From Gari tellinella (Eukaryota > Mollusca > Bivalvia > Cardiida > Psammobiidae), in the NCBI GenBank assembly GCA_922989275.2, contig OV277864.1, positions 67,646,158-67,710,157 of the forward strand: a DNA stretch of 64,000 bases. The letters run 5' to 3'. Shown here piece by piece: positions 44,903-56,494 of the stretch. Below the pieces are notes generated by a model. The model saw only the letters and a program-made list of their open reading frames with translations, was not told the origin of the DNA and did no database searches. Made by a program: the position numbers and the translations under genes. Position 1 is the stretch's first letter. Every line of letters starts with the position of its first letter.

Positions 44903-46118
44903 CAAGAGCTGTCGGAGAACAGCAAAGCTCGCCTAATTAAACCTTTCTTAAATAGGTAACTATCAAAAGAAAAGTGTATCAGTACATTGATATTCAAGCC
45001 ACAGGGAACCTCCATTCAAAATATCAACTTCCTAATGCAAATATGTCATGTAGTATAAGACTTAGTGCATTCCAACACTTACTCCTTAACTAACTTTGAA
45101 ATTTCAGCCCCAAAACTCTAAGTCCACAAAAGGTGTAATTTTGACTAAATTTAAACTTTTTAAAAAAAAATAACTACGCAACTTCAATGTTCAACCCAAG
45201 GGCACCTCCATTCCAAATATCAGCTTCCTAATACAAATATTTCATGTAGTATTAGAACTCTTACCCCAAAACTTTAACCATGAGAAATCAGCCGAAAAAC
45301 CTAAGTCCTAAACAGGTGAAATTCTGACTAAATTTAAACTTTTTTTTAAATTTTAACTACGTAACATCAATGTTCAACCCACAGAGCACCTTGATTCCCA
45401 ATATCAGCTTCTTAATACAATTATTTCAAGTAGTATTAGAGCATCACAACACTTACCCCAAAACTTTAACAATGAGAAATCAGCCGAAAAACCTAAGTCC
45501 ACAAAAGGTGAAATTTTGACTAAATTTTAACTTTTTTTTAAATTCAAACTACGAAACATCAATGTTCAACCCACAGGGCACCTCCAATCCAAATATCAGC
45601 TTTCTAATACAAATATTTCATGTAGTATAAGTGCATAATAACACTTACCCCAAAACTTTAACCATGAGAAATCAGCCGAAAAACCTAAGTCAACAAAAGG
45701 TGAAATTCTGACTAAATTTAAACTTTTTTTTTAATTCTAACTAAACAACATCAATGTTCAACCCACAGGGCACCTCCAATCCAAATATCAGCTTCCTAAT
45801 ACAAATATTTCATGTAGTATTAGTGCATAACAACACTTACCCCAAAACTTTAACCATGAGAAATCAGCCGAAAAACCTAAGTCCACAAAAGGTAAAATTT
45901 TGACTAAATTTTAACTTTTTTTTTAATTCTAACTACACAACATCAATGTCCAACCCACAGGGCACCTCCAATCCAAATATCAGCTTCCTAATGCAAATAT
46001 TTCATGATGTATTAGTGCATAACAACACTTACCCCGAAACTTTAACCATGAAAAACCAACGCCGACGCCGACGTGATTCCATAAGCCCCCACATTCTCCG
46101 AATAGGCGAGCTAATAAA
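44903..46118. mobile_element. 1.2-kb element with six internal tandem repeats
   Basis: The short inverted ends are TCGGAGAA...AGCTCGCCTA (about 44912-44934) and TTCTCCGAATAGGCGAGCT (46094-46112). Inside are about six units of roughly 190 bp (anchors at about 45003, 45199, 45384, 45576, 45768, 45960), each with GGCACCTCC and AATCAGCCGAAAAACC. A CGCCGACGCCGACG motif precedes the right end. Confidence 0.8.
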
Positions 46119-46125
46119 AGTCTGA

Positions 46126-46195
46126 GTTGGTTGTGTAATCCAGATCTCAATCACGAGAGGCGTAGCCTCGAGTGTGATCTGGAATACACAACGAA
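46126..46195. repeat. Hairpin
   Basis: TTGTGTAATCCAGATC and GATCTGGAATACACAA arms around GAGGCGTAGCCTC. Confidence 0.75.
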
Positions 46196-46882
46196 TTGAT
46201 ACAAGAGCGCTGATCACACACTGGTGATAGATCTATTCCGTTTTCATTAGTACAATTTTGCTTTTTTTCGTCCATAGGCAAAGCCTAAATACATATTATC
46301 CTATATTTCTCTTTATGGGACATCTATAGCCATGAAATAGGAAGAAGTCTGACCATGAGACATTGTAGAGTATTGACTGATCACAGCATAAACCAGTTTC
46401 TTCATTACATATAACCAAATTATCTATACTTCGGTTACTCTAACACTTAACTCTCATGCTGCCATAATATTATCTGCTTTTGAAATTGCTGTCTATAACA
46501 ATTGTCAGTTTAGGATTCATGCATTTTTTAATTAAAGAAACCTAAAGACAAATACATGTAACGAAACAGTTTGGATCCAGATTAGAGGCCATGTTAAGTG
46601 GTGTCTGATCTGGGTCCCAAATGTTTGCAAAAACCTGGGTCAAGTTAAAGTGTTATTCTCATAATCTCAACTTCACTGTATCACGGGCATTTGGAAAAAC
46701 ATTGCATGGAACCCCAGTCATATTCATGATTCAAACTGGTAGTTTTTGATTTTCAATATTTCAAGGATGAAGACATAACATCTGGTAAACTTGGAAAAAC
46801 TGCAGATATATTTTTGACAGGAGATTAGGATTAGGTCATCAGCTTATTGACTTCCCATTATACATTCAAAATTGTACATGTA

Positions 46883-47133
46883 TTAACCCTTTCCCCCATA
46901 GAAGCGTCTTTTAGCGCATTCAGTTTATTCTTGCCCTGAAGAAAATAGTTCCATTTTATACATTCATAAATATGTATAATACAAAATATTTTCTATATTC
47001 TAGCAGATGATACCTTAAAGCAGGCTGAAAGTAAAGCAGAATGCGCTTAAAGCGCATTCTGCTTTACTTTCAACCTGCTTTAAGTGAACACCTATATTCA
47101 ATACTAGAGATATGCTATGTGGGAAAGGGTTAA
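46883..47133. mobile_element. Family A MITE, complete
   Basis: It runs from TTAACCCTTTCCCCCATAG to TGGGAAAGGGTTAA with a perfect core. Confidence 0.9.
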
Positions 47134-47496
47134 CACATTGAACCCCTGTGGCCATGAGTAGAAACTCATCATTTACAAACAGAGTACGGTACCTGTAAAG
47201 TATACATTTGTGCTATGAAATCAGTGTAGACCCAGACCAGTGTGCTAAGGTCTCCACTGTTTGTCATATTTTGCAATTCATTACAGAAAACCTTAAAAGA
47301 GTCGGTCATAATTTGGACTAGACTTACTTGGAAACTAGAATTGCCCATTAAAAGTTTCAGAGGTGAATGAATTAAGTCACCACTTAACAGATGACCCATT
47401 TTCAGTCTTAAATGCATGTGGTTGATAAATAAAGGATGAATATAATGCAGAAAGCTTTCTGAATTACAATTATCTTGCATTAAGTAGCCACCTTTC

Positions 47497-47736
47497 TTAA
47501 CCCATTACCCGATAGCCTGTTTTTGCTATTGAAGATAGCGGTGAACTTACAGCAGGTTGAAAGTAAAGCAGAATGTGCCTTAAGGAACATTCTGCTTTAC
47601 TTTCAGCCTGCTTTAAGCTACCATCTGCTATGATACAGAAAATATTTCTTATGGTCATATTCATAATCATATAAAGTGGAACTATTTTTTTCAAAAGAGA
47701 AATAAATTACAGGCATATTTATGGGGTAATGGGCAA
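47497..47736. mobile_element. Family A MITE
   Basis: TTAACCCATTACCCGATAG, core hairpin, right end ATGGGGTAATGGGC. A worn family D copy lies at about 47140-47380. Confidence 0.8.
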
Positions 47737-47766
47737 AGAGGTCTCCATCCTCCTATTAGCTGCTGC

Positions 47767-47978
47767 TTAACCCTTAGCCCGCCAAATAAATTGTCGTCTG
47801 CTATATTTCTCGTCTGCTTCAAGTTTCAAAGTGCTTCAAAGTTGCTCAAAATTGCTGAAAATGTTGTCCGAGTGTCAAACAGCTTGGATCCGGATGAGAC
47901 GCCGAGTTACTCGGCGTCTCATCCGGATCCAAGCTGTTTGCATATGGAGCTAGTCGTGACTGGCAGGCTAAGGGTTAA
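47767..47978. mobile_element. Family C2 MITE
   Basis: It runs from TTAACCCTTAGCCCGCCA to TGGCAGGCTAAGGGTTAA, with the hairpin CAGCTTGGATCCGGATGAG perfect around GCCGAGTTACTCGGC. It is nearly identical to 57903-58106. Confidence 0.92.
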
Positions 47979-48489
47979 TACAATATTGGCTGTACAGTAA
48001 CGCAATAAAGAGAAACATGGTTATTTCTTTAGACAAATGACTGCAATAATAGTAGAACAAGAGTAATGCTGATACATGTAGCTCCTATAGGAGCTTTCTG
48101 AATTACTTTTTCCCTGTATTAAACTGCTTGTATATAAGACAGACATTTTATACATGTATTTTGTGTATAATGACTGTTATACACGGATTTTACAGTATTT
48201 TCCAATAGCCGGATTTGTCTACGATAATTTCAAATCAATTACATATCAAATATACCTTAGGGAAAGTTTAGCAGAATGGAAACCCACAATTTTACAGTTA
48301 ATATGGGAATGTGGTTTCTGTTAGAGTAATATTGTACTTTCAGTCCTCGACGGACATATTGTAGTCTAACAGATGATGAGCAACCAGTTGCAAGAAGACT
48401 TCTGGGTAAGTTTGATGCTAAAGTTGGGAAGATGTTATTCTTTCCAAATTAACCCAATACCCCATATAATACATGTAGTCTGTTTCTAG

Positions 48490-48698
48490 TACAGTAGAAT
48501 CTCTCTATTACTACCACTAAAAAGAAGGCTAATTGTCGGTATAAAGGACAGGTGACAGCTTAAAGCAATGTGAAAGTGGAACAGAAAGCTCCTGTAGGAG
48601 CTTTCTGTTTCACTTTCACATTGCTTTAAGCAGTCACCTGTCTTAAACGGCTAATATTTGACACAACCTAGTGGTCGTAATAGAGAGGTTCTACTGTA
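48490..48698. mobile_element. Family B MITE, complete
   Basis: It runs from TACAGTAGAATCTCTCTATT to GAGAGGTTCTACTGTA, with a perfect core hairpin around CTCCTGTAGGAG. A duplicated TA in the interrupted family A sequence defines the target site. Confidence 0.9.
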
Positions 48699-48852
48699 TT
48701 GAAGATTATAGTTGACCACTTAAAGCAGATTGAGAGTAAAGCAGAATGTGCATTAAGACACAGTCTGCTTTACTTTCAGCCTGCTTTAAGCTACCAATCT
48801 GTTAGAATTAAGCTACCATCTGCTAGAATATTGAATATATTTGTTCTGATAC

Positions 48853-49250
48853 CAGCGTTTTTTTTCCTTCTTTGGACGGTACCCCAAAAAGGACCCGTTC
48901 CCAATTGGTACAGGACCCGTTCCCAATTGGAACAGGACCCGTTCCCAATTCAAAGAAGGGACCTGGCAAAATGGTAAAAATAGTATTTTCAGTGAAAAAA
49001 TGAATTTCTGTTACTAGTGTTAGCATTGCCTGTTGATATGAACTGCATAATTGCTACTTGACAAGTTAGATCAATATAGGCCTACATATATTATGAAATA
49101 AACTTCCCAATTTCTTTTTTGTCATCATTTCACGACTCGTTTTTTCCCAATTTGAAGTTTTCGCGACAAGAAAAATTCCCAATCGGACAAGAAAAATTCC
49201 CAATCTGAGGGGTACCGGACCCGTTCCCAATTGGGTGAAAAAAAACGCTG
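48853..49250. mobile_element. 398-bp TIR element with GATAC target duplication
   Basis: The termini are CAGCGTTTTTTTTC and GAAAAAAAACGCTG; GATAC is duplicated at 48848-48852 and 49251-49255. Inside, GGACCCGTTCCCAATTGG occurs repeatedly near both ends. No coding capacity. Confidence 0.9.
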
Positions 49251-49360
49251 GATACAATATTCCTGACTGTATAAATTGGAAATCTTTTCTTCACTGAAGG
49301 AATAAATAAAAGGCATAAAAATGTATACAAGTATAGATCTATAGAGTAAAGGGGTAAGTC

Positions 49361-49740
49361 ATTGTAAACAGAACAGAACAGAACAGAACATATCCTTTAT
49401 TCACCCAGGTATTTGTAGTACAACATGGGGTTTTTAACAATAACATGTATACAAATTAACGTGGTTCCGGTATGGTACGAAAAACAACAACAGCAATAAC
49501 AAAAGGCAACGAAGAACTGAACGGATATTAAGCCTTGAGATGGTGTGATTTTGGGAAAAAAGGGGGGGATTAATGTTTTCTGAAACGTTTGGAACCAGAC
49601 AAGATGTTAAGAAGCTCAACATCTCATCGGATACCAAACACATCGCTGCGTTGCAGAGATTGTTATTACAATGCATAATTATACAAGTACATATTATTGT
49701 GTTGATGTAAATCATGTACGGCATTTGTAAATAAGCAACT
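49361..49740 (-). mobile_element. Probable LINE 3' end
   Basis: On the minus strand it finishes with a GAATAAAGGATATGTTCTG stretch and a TTCTG microsatellite, a typical non-LTR 3' tail. No reverse transcriptase sequence is present here. Confidence 0.5.
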
Positions 49741-49789
49741 AGTATAGATTATCCCATTGCTCCCTAGTGACGCATGTATGCGTCCTTTA

Positions 49790-50060
49790 CCAAAAGTGTA
49801 TCTGTGAAGAGTACACTTGTCCTATGCAAACAGTGAAGCCCCCGATCAGCGGGCTCCTGCAGGAGCCATTTGATCGGCGTCTTCACTGGTTGACATTTGT
49901 AATATATTATAACAGTCATTAAGAGTCGAAAATGGACTAGCCTTTATTGCGATATGCGTCATTTGCAAACAGCATACTTGTAAGTCATATGCAAACAGTG
50001 TATACCCTGATCAGAGGGCTCCTTAAGGAGTCCTCTGATCAGAGCCTGCACTGTTTGTTA
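49790..50060. repeat. Two family D copies
   Basis: Core hairpins at about 49825-49890 (GCAAACAGTGAAGCCCCCGA) and 49994-50060 (GCAAACAGTGTATACCCTGA) with partial shells. Confidence 0.75.
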
Positions 50061-50605
50061 TTTTGAAAAATATTGTATAGGTCAACCCTAAAAGTTGATT
50101 CAACTTTTAGAGACAGGTGTTAGGGTTACACTGCGGATAGATAGCTTATTAGTAGATATGTAAGTTAGGTTGATCATTTATACAATGAATAGTACTTTAC
50201 AAGCATTCTATTTTTGTAAAATACTCAGTAGTAGTCTGCAAACTCTACATAGATGCTATGTCAGCTATAACAATTATATAGTAGATTCAATCAGACCTGT
50301 TGCTGTACATAGCAGATACGTATAGTAAATATTTTACTATTAGATAAAATTGGTAGTTGAAAATTATAAACTGTAAGTATAGATACTATAGACGATACAG
50401 TAGTACTTCTTTATGTAGCACTATTTCTCTAAGCCATCTGCTAGCTCGTGTGACAGCTTGGTGTAAGGAGAAGACAGTACAGACAGCTCCTTCAGGATCT
50501 GTCTGCATTTCCTTCGCCCCGCAACAAGCAGTCATCTGCATTGAATATCTAATTCAATATTAGCAAAGCAATGCTAGGTTTGACAAGTTTAGATTTACAC
50601 GTTGG

Positions 50606-51814
50606 TTAAAATTTTGCCATAATTATTCTTACAAATGAACTAAGGTTTCTTTGGCTCTCTGTTGTGGTTGTGTTCATAGTGCGTTTGAAGTTGTGTTCTG
50701 TGTTTTGATTAGCGTTTAATTGAAAGAATTCTTCTCTTTTTTGCTGAAAGTACGGACATTCTAATAAAAAATGTTTTTCAGACCCTATAGACATTGTGTT
50801 ACAGAGTGGGCATATTCTATTTTCGATAAAAGTTCCATCGTATCTTCCAGTTTCAATTGGTAATCGATTATTAGCAGTTCTAAATTTGAAAAGTTGTAAA
50901 TATTCTGGTTTCTTTAAGTTTTTAAAGTAGCTTTCTATTTCCAGTTTGTTTTTAAAAGTTTTGTATATATGTCCCTTGTTTGAGTTTTCCATTTGTGCGT
51001 TCCAATGTTGAAGATTCTGATCGATTAGTGTTTGTTTTATTTGTTTATGGAGAGTAAGGTTATTAAGAAAGGGTTGGTGAGTCCATATATCTGATCGACC
51101 TGTTAAATTAAGTATCTCTTTTATTTTCTTTATCCATTTACTTTCTATATTCTGGTTGAGCATGTATTTATATATAGTGTGTGATATTTTTTCTTCTTTG
51201 CTGTTTACCAAACGGTTCCAAAATGAGATCATTCGAGTCTGAATTGTAATATGTATTGGGTGCCGACCAAGTTCGCCATATAACATGTATAGTGGGGTGC
51301 TTTTTCGTGCGTTGGTTAATTTTCGCATGAACACATTATGTACTTTTTCTAGCATATCTATGTTTTCAAAACCGAATATTTCGGAGCCATACGTGAGTAT
51401 TGGAAGAACGGTGTGGTCAAACAATTTGATGACTAAGTCAGGAGCAAGACCTGCTTCATTTGCTTTAGCTAAGAGAATATATAAAGCCTTCTTTGCCTGT
51501 GCAGCGACATGTTTCCGTGCATGAATGAAAGACCCGTTGCTTGAAAATGAGAGGCCAAGATAATGATATGTGTTTGTGATCTCTAAGTCAATGTCTCCCA
51601 GTTTGAAATTAAAATTTGTGTTATTTCTAGATCCAAATATAATTATTTTTGTTTTAGCTGTGTTAACTTTTAGTTTCCATGTATCGCAATATGATTTAAA
51701 TGAATTCAACGCTCTTTGGAAGTCATCTTTACTATCCGATAATATTATTGTATCATCCGCATAAAGCAGTAACAAAAGTTTAAGCCATACAGTATCATCG
51801 GTTTGGCGCAACAT
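50606..51814 (-). pseudogene. Non-LTR retrotransposon reverse transcriptase, C-terminal half
   Basis: This frame of 402 codons starts close to the catalytic motif YADD (LLYADDTIIL, residues about 16-25). It continues through the thumb and a connector (TVLPILTYGSEIF) to a C-terminal zf-RVT finger (CPLCN...H-x4-C, about residues 334-353). Palm motifs upstream of YADD and any endonuclease are missing. The frame stays open to about 51900, where a family A-like sequence (TTAACACTTTACTCC) begins, so the copy is 5'-truncated. The frame itself has no internal stop, so it decayed or inserted fairly recently. The clade (CR1/Jockey-like) is not resolved by eye. Confidence 0.88.
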
Positions 51815-51900
51815 TAAATGCTGAGATACTTGACGGCTATGGAGAAAAGGTTCTATATGGCTATTTATATCATTATGGGTATGATTGCAGAGCCATGAAA

Positions 51901-53546
51901 ACTTAACACTTTACTCCACAGATATGCATGCATTTCAGGCACATTCTCCTTTATTTTCACATGTAATTGTTTTAAGTAGTCATCTGGCTTCAAAACTATT
52001 CCCCTGCGAAACCAAGTTCTTGATTTTAAGAACTGTTCTTGAACAGTTCAAGAACATCAAGAACTGTTCTTGAACTGTTCTTAACTAAAAATGTACTGTG
52101 TTCTTGAACTTCAGTTATTGAACTGTTCTTGAAACTGTTCTTGAACTACATGTATTTAAGAACAGGTCAAGAACTGCTAAAGTTCTTAAACTGTTCTTGA
52201 AAAGTTCAAGAACAGTTTCAAGAGCACTTCAAGAACAAAAGTGTTCTTAAAATATTCTTAATGTGTTCTTGAAAAGATTTAAGAACGTTTTAAGGACAGT
52301 TCAAGAACAGATGTGTTCTTAAAATGCTCTTAATGTGTTCTTGACAAGATTTAAGAACATTTTAAGAACAGATCAAGAACAGATGTGTTCTTAAAATGCT
52401 CTTAATGTGTTCTTGATTATATTAAAGAACATTTTAAGAACAGTTCAAGAACAGACAAAGGGGAATAACTCGCAACATGTTGATGCCAATTAGTAATAAC
52501 CCTTTTAAATGGCACTTTCTCTCATCAAACTCTGTTCATAATTATATGAAATTTCATTCTATTAGCATCAGTAGAACTTGAGTTATCTGCAGGCTAAGAA
52601 CAAATGACAAAGGGAAATAACTCCCTAAATATTGATACAAGAGTTTTGACCCTTGCAAATGGCACTTCCTCTGATCAAGTTCTTTCCAAACATGAAATTT
52701 CATTTCCCTAGCATCAGCTAAGAATTGGAGATATCTTCTGGACAAAAAGTGTGACAGACAGACTATCAGTTATATGTGCTATAATTGTAAGTTTCACAAA
52801 ACAGTGAATATTATGATACACACAGGACACCTGATATTCACAGTCATCAAGGGCACAGATTCAAAGTTTTCTGTTTATCTATACTTTAAAATGTGAATAT
52901 GGCAAATCTTAAAGACTCCAAACCAGTTCAAACTCCTGAAAACAGGTTTATGGTAAGTTACATAACTTACATTAATACATTTTTATCATGAGCATAATAT
53001 ATTTTTGATATTTACATGACACAACTAAAAGCATGTGGTACCCCACCCACTAGTAGTCTACTATGAAACAAGTATTATTACACATGATTTGTATGCCTTT
53101 GCAAGCAAAGTACTAATGCCAGTTTAGAAAACAGTTAAAATTATTTCTGTTATTTGAGCTTATTAATTTTTTTTGAACGTTAAATGAGACAATGTTCTTG
53201 AATTCCTCATGCTCAAGAACAGTTCTTAAACCGTATGAATCAAGAACTGTTCTTGAAATAACAGTTGTTGAACCTTTCATGAACAAACAGTTGTTGAACT
53301 GTTCATGAACAAACAGTTGTTGAACTGTTCATGAACAAATAGTTATTGAACTGTTCTTAAATAAATGGTTCTTGGACTGTTCTTGAACAAAAAGTTCTTA
53401 AAAATTTGTCTCATTTAACGTTCAAGAACAGTTCCTGAACTGTTTAAGCACAGTTCAAGAACAATTCTTGAACATAATTCCAGAACAGTTCAGGAACATT
53501 TCTTGAACTGTTCTTGAAATTTTCGCAGGGGTTAACAGGCTATGTA

Positions 53547-53550
<4 letters not shown>
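51901..53550. mobile_element. Diverged family A MITE split by a 1.5-kb element
   Basis: The left part is 51901-51998 (TTAACACTTTACTCC to GGCTTCAAAACTA) and the right part starts at 53534 (AACAGGCTATG). Joined across TT the spacing matches family A exactly. Confidence 0.75.
52001..53531. mobile_element. 1,531-bp TIR element full of GTTCTTGAAC repeats
   Basis: The 11-bp termini are CCCCTGCGAAA and TTTCGCAGGGG, flanked by TT on both sides. Zones 52010-52455 and 53195-53520 are dense in TTCTTGAA/TTCAAGAA palindromes. A duplicated unit of about 150 bp lies at 52455-52745. Inverted copies of GAACGTTAAATGAGACA are at about 53176 and 53409. No coding capacity. Confidence 0.82.
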
Positions 53551-53577
<27 letters not shown>

Positions 53578-53578
53578 C
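53550..53578. repeat. TG/poly-G tract
   Basis: A TG repeat runs into about 18 consecutive G. Confidence 0.95.
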
Positions 53579-54259
53579 CTTTCACTATGTCAGAAAAGTG
53601 TTTGTAAGGGTTAGAACTTTAAACTTAGTGGGAAACAAGTACATCATTAATTTTGCAAATAGTGCAGATCTAGATCAGAGCGCTCATGACGGACCCTCTG
53701 ATCAGGGTCTGCGCTGTGCAGTCTGTTTGCCATAATTCTAAATCTGTTTGTGTTTGGAGAAAATTGACGAGTCCATTTGGAAAGTCCTCAATATGTGGGA
53801 AAAGGTGGCAAAACAGACCAGCAATAGTAAGGTTAATGTGTGCTTGCATTTGCATCGTCTTGTCTAAAAATATCATTGGAGCCTGTTTTTGTGGAACAAA
53901 CCTCATTTATTAGTGTGTTTTTAAAACAGAATGATTTTGGATGCCAACAACTCGCAGGCGGCCATCAGGGAAAAGACTTGTGTCACGCTTTCTCCTATTT
54001 ATTGACTTGAATTCTCAGTGCAAAGAGACATGAAGGTCTTCTTTTTAACCTGTTAATGCCTAAGCTTCCTCTATAAAATGGAACATTTACAAACTGGAAA
54101 TTGTGACACAGAATGCTTTGTAGCGACTATAAACCATTTTAAATGCAAACACTTGACTAGTCCATACATGTAACTGACCTACACAACTAACCCAAGGTCA
54201 GTGGTCAAAGTTATCAAAGTTGCAATGCAACATGCTGTACTCAGAGAGGTGTGGTGCAT
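53579..54259. other. Mostly unassigned stretch
   Basis: A family D-like hairpin (GCAGATCTAGATCAGAGCGC) lies at about 53655-53715. Otherwise no gene or repeat. Confidence 0.45.
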
Positions 54260-54511
54260 TTAACCCAGTCCCCAATAACTACGCCTTTTTACACCTATAA
54301 TTTATTCCTTCATTGAAGAAAATAGTTCCTTTTTAAGCAGTTATGAATACCTTTTATAATAAATATTTGCTATTTATCCAACAGATGATTGCTTAAAGCA
54401 GGCTGAAAGTAAAGCAGAATGTGCCTAAGGCCCATTCTGCTTTACTTTCAACCTGCTTTAAGTGGTAACCTGTTTTCAAAACTAGAAGCTGGCTATGGGG
54501 TAATGGGTTAA
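54260..54511. mobile_element. Family A MITE, complete
   Basis: It runs from TTAACCCAGTCCCCAATAAC to ATGGGGTAATGGGTTAA with a near-perfect core. Confidence 0.9.
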
Positions 54512-54604
54512 AGAATTTCACAACCTGTGTTGCAGAACTTTGTCCATATTTGACCTAAATGCAAAAACTTCCCCAGTGGACGTACCGGTACAATCAGGGC
54601 CTTG

Positions 54605-54769
54605 CAGTGCTCCAGATAACGGGAATATTTCAAAATCTCCAATCCTTATGCATTAAACCCTAAGGTGTCTTGAAGTTGAAAGACAATTCTAATGAGTAGT
54701 AACACCATAGGAGTTGGTGCTGACATAGTGAGAAGATGCTGGATTTGTTCAGTTTACTCTGGAGCCCTG
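54605..54769. mobile_element. Family E MITE, shortened
   Basis: CAGTGCTCCAGATAAC to TCTGGAGCCCTG; the left hairpin arm is largely deleted. Confidence 0.75.
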
Positions 54770-54893
54770 GAAAGACTGTTTAAAATTCAAAAGCATTTAG
54801 GCCTACTAACAAGTGACGTTCAAATACAACCAACAACCTGTAGCATAAAACTAAAAGCTAATCCCAGCACATCAAAAAACGTACCAGTATAAT

Positions 54894-55086
54894 CAGGGCT
54901 CCAGATAAGAGGGAGCAAACTGCACAAATCCAACATTTCCTCACTTATTTCAGCATCAAATCCTATGATGTTACTACTCATTAAAATCGTCTTGAAGAGG
55001 CGATTCTTATGAGTAGTGAAACTATAGGGTTTCAAGCAGAAATAAAGATTTTAGTTTTTGAAATACCCCCCTTATCTGGAGCTCTG
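54894..55086. mobile_element. Family E MITE
   Basis: CAGGGCTCCAGATAAGAGGG to TTATCTGGAGCTCTG with a central hairpin. Confidence 0.85.
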
Positions 55087-55353
55087 ATAATTGAACATTT
55101 TAACAGCACAACCAGAAAGTTTTAAACTGACATATTGTCTCGCAAACATTTAGTTGTGTTTTATTTTCTGGCAGCCAAAATTCAATTGTTAGAAAGTGCA
55201 CAATCAACGGTTTATACATTATACATTAGAATCTAGAAATTAAATGTAAATTTGTGTCTAATAATTAATGTGTTGTCAGTTAAATAACTGCACAATCAAT
55301 ACCTAGAAGCTGCTGTAGATCTTATAAATGAGGAAATACAATAAAACTTCTAT

Positions 55354-55521
55354 CAGGGCTCCAGATACCAGGGAGTAAACTGAACAAATCATACATTTTC
55401 TCACTTGTTTCAGTACCAAATCCTATGGTGTTACTACTCATTAGAATCGTCTCGAAGATTAGGGTTTTGTACAGAAATAATGATTTTACATTTTGAAATA
55501 CTCCCATTATCTGGAGCCCTG
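55354..55521. mobile_element. Family E MITE lacking one hairpin arm
   Basis: CAGGGCTCCAGATACC, deletion after CGTCTCGAAGA, right end TATCTGGAGCCCTG. A further half copy is at 55585-55668. Confidence 0.8.
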
Positions 55522-55840
55522 TAATATGCAGACAGTAACAGAGCTCAAGATAACGATATAAAGAATTTGAATTTGAATTTGGTAAGGGGAGTATTTCAAA
55601 AACTAAAATATTTATTTCTGCATTAAACCCTATGGTGTCACTACTCATTAGAAATGTCTCGAAGACTGTTAGTGTAATTGAAAATGATGTTTTGAATTGG
55701 AAATCAGATACAAAACTTTACATAGATTTATCATATATCCATGGGTGTGTTGTTTCGGGGGACAATATCTTTTACATTTAAAACACATGTACTAGCATAC
55801 AATTAACAAAGGTGCATGTACTTGTATTAACGTTGTAGAC

Positions 55841-56033
55841 CAGGACTCCAGATAAGAGGGAGTAAACTGCACAAATCCAACATTTTCTCACTCATTTCAG
55901 CACCAAATCCTATGGTGTTTCTACTAATTAAAATCGTCTCAAAGAGACGATTCTAGTGAGTAGTGACACCATAGGGTTTAAAGCAGAAATAAAGATTTTA
56001 GTTTTTGAAATACTCCCCTTATCTGGAGCCCTG
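55841..56033. mobile_element. Family E MITE with 8-bp duplication
   Basis: CAGGACTCCAGATAAGAGGG to CTTATCTGGAGCCCTG, flanked by TTGTAGAC on both sides. Confidence 0.9.
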
Positions 56034-56069
56034 TTGTAGACCCTCCTTTACAGTTGCAATCTATATTTT

Positions 56070-56318
56070 ATAACCTATTACCCCATACGGCTAAGCCTGT
56101 TTCTAGTTACCGGTAATTACTTTTAAAAGGCATTATAAATGAAAGTAAAGTAGAACATGCCTTAAGGCCAACTTTAAGCTACTATCTGCTAGGATATCAA
56201 AAATATTTTGTGAGTCCCATAATATTATATATTCATGACTGAATGAAGTGGAACTATTTTCTTCGGTGTTGGAATAAATTGAAGGTGTAAAAAGATGTAT
56301 TTATGGAGAAATGGGTTA
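56070..56318. mobile_element. Family A MITE, degraded
   Basis: TAACCTATTACCCCATACGG to GGAGAAATGGGTTAG; the right core arm is deleted. Confidence 0.7.
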
Positions 56319-56494
56319 GAGCACAATATTTTTCCCCTGCAAAAGAAAATTGCCATAATTTCAAAGTATGAACCAAACAAAAACCACTGATCTTATCTAT
56401 AACAAATTAACATGTGAGTAAACTGACTTATTGGAACGGAATGGACTTTTCCACATATCATAAGTATAACAACATGTTGATATTGCCGCTGCAA

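Larger units (their letters stand above)
48449..49356. mobile_element. Family A MITE holding two other elements
   Basis: TTAACCCAATACCCC at the left and AGAGTAAAGGGGTAA at the right. A family B MITE (48490-48698) and a 398-bp element (48853-49250) interrupt it, each with target duplications. Confidence 0.85.

Noticed and set aside
48699..49330. Open frames around the 398-bp element
   Set aside because: They translate the GGACCCGTTCCCAATTGG repeats and MITE arms only.
52015..53520. CRISPR-like regular repeats
   Set aside because: Animal genomic context, no fixed spacers, palindromic units of varying length, and TIRs around the array.
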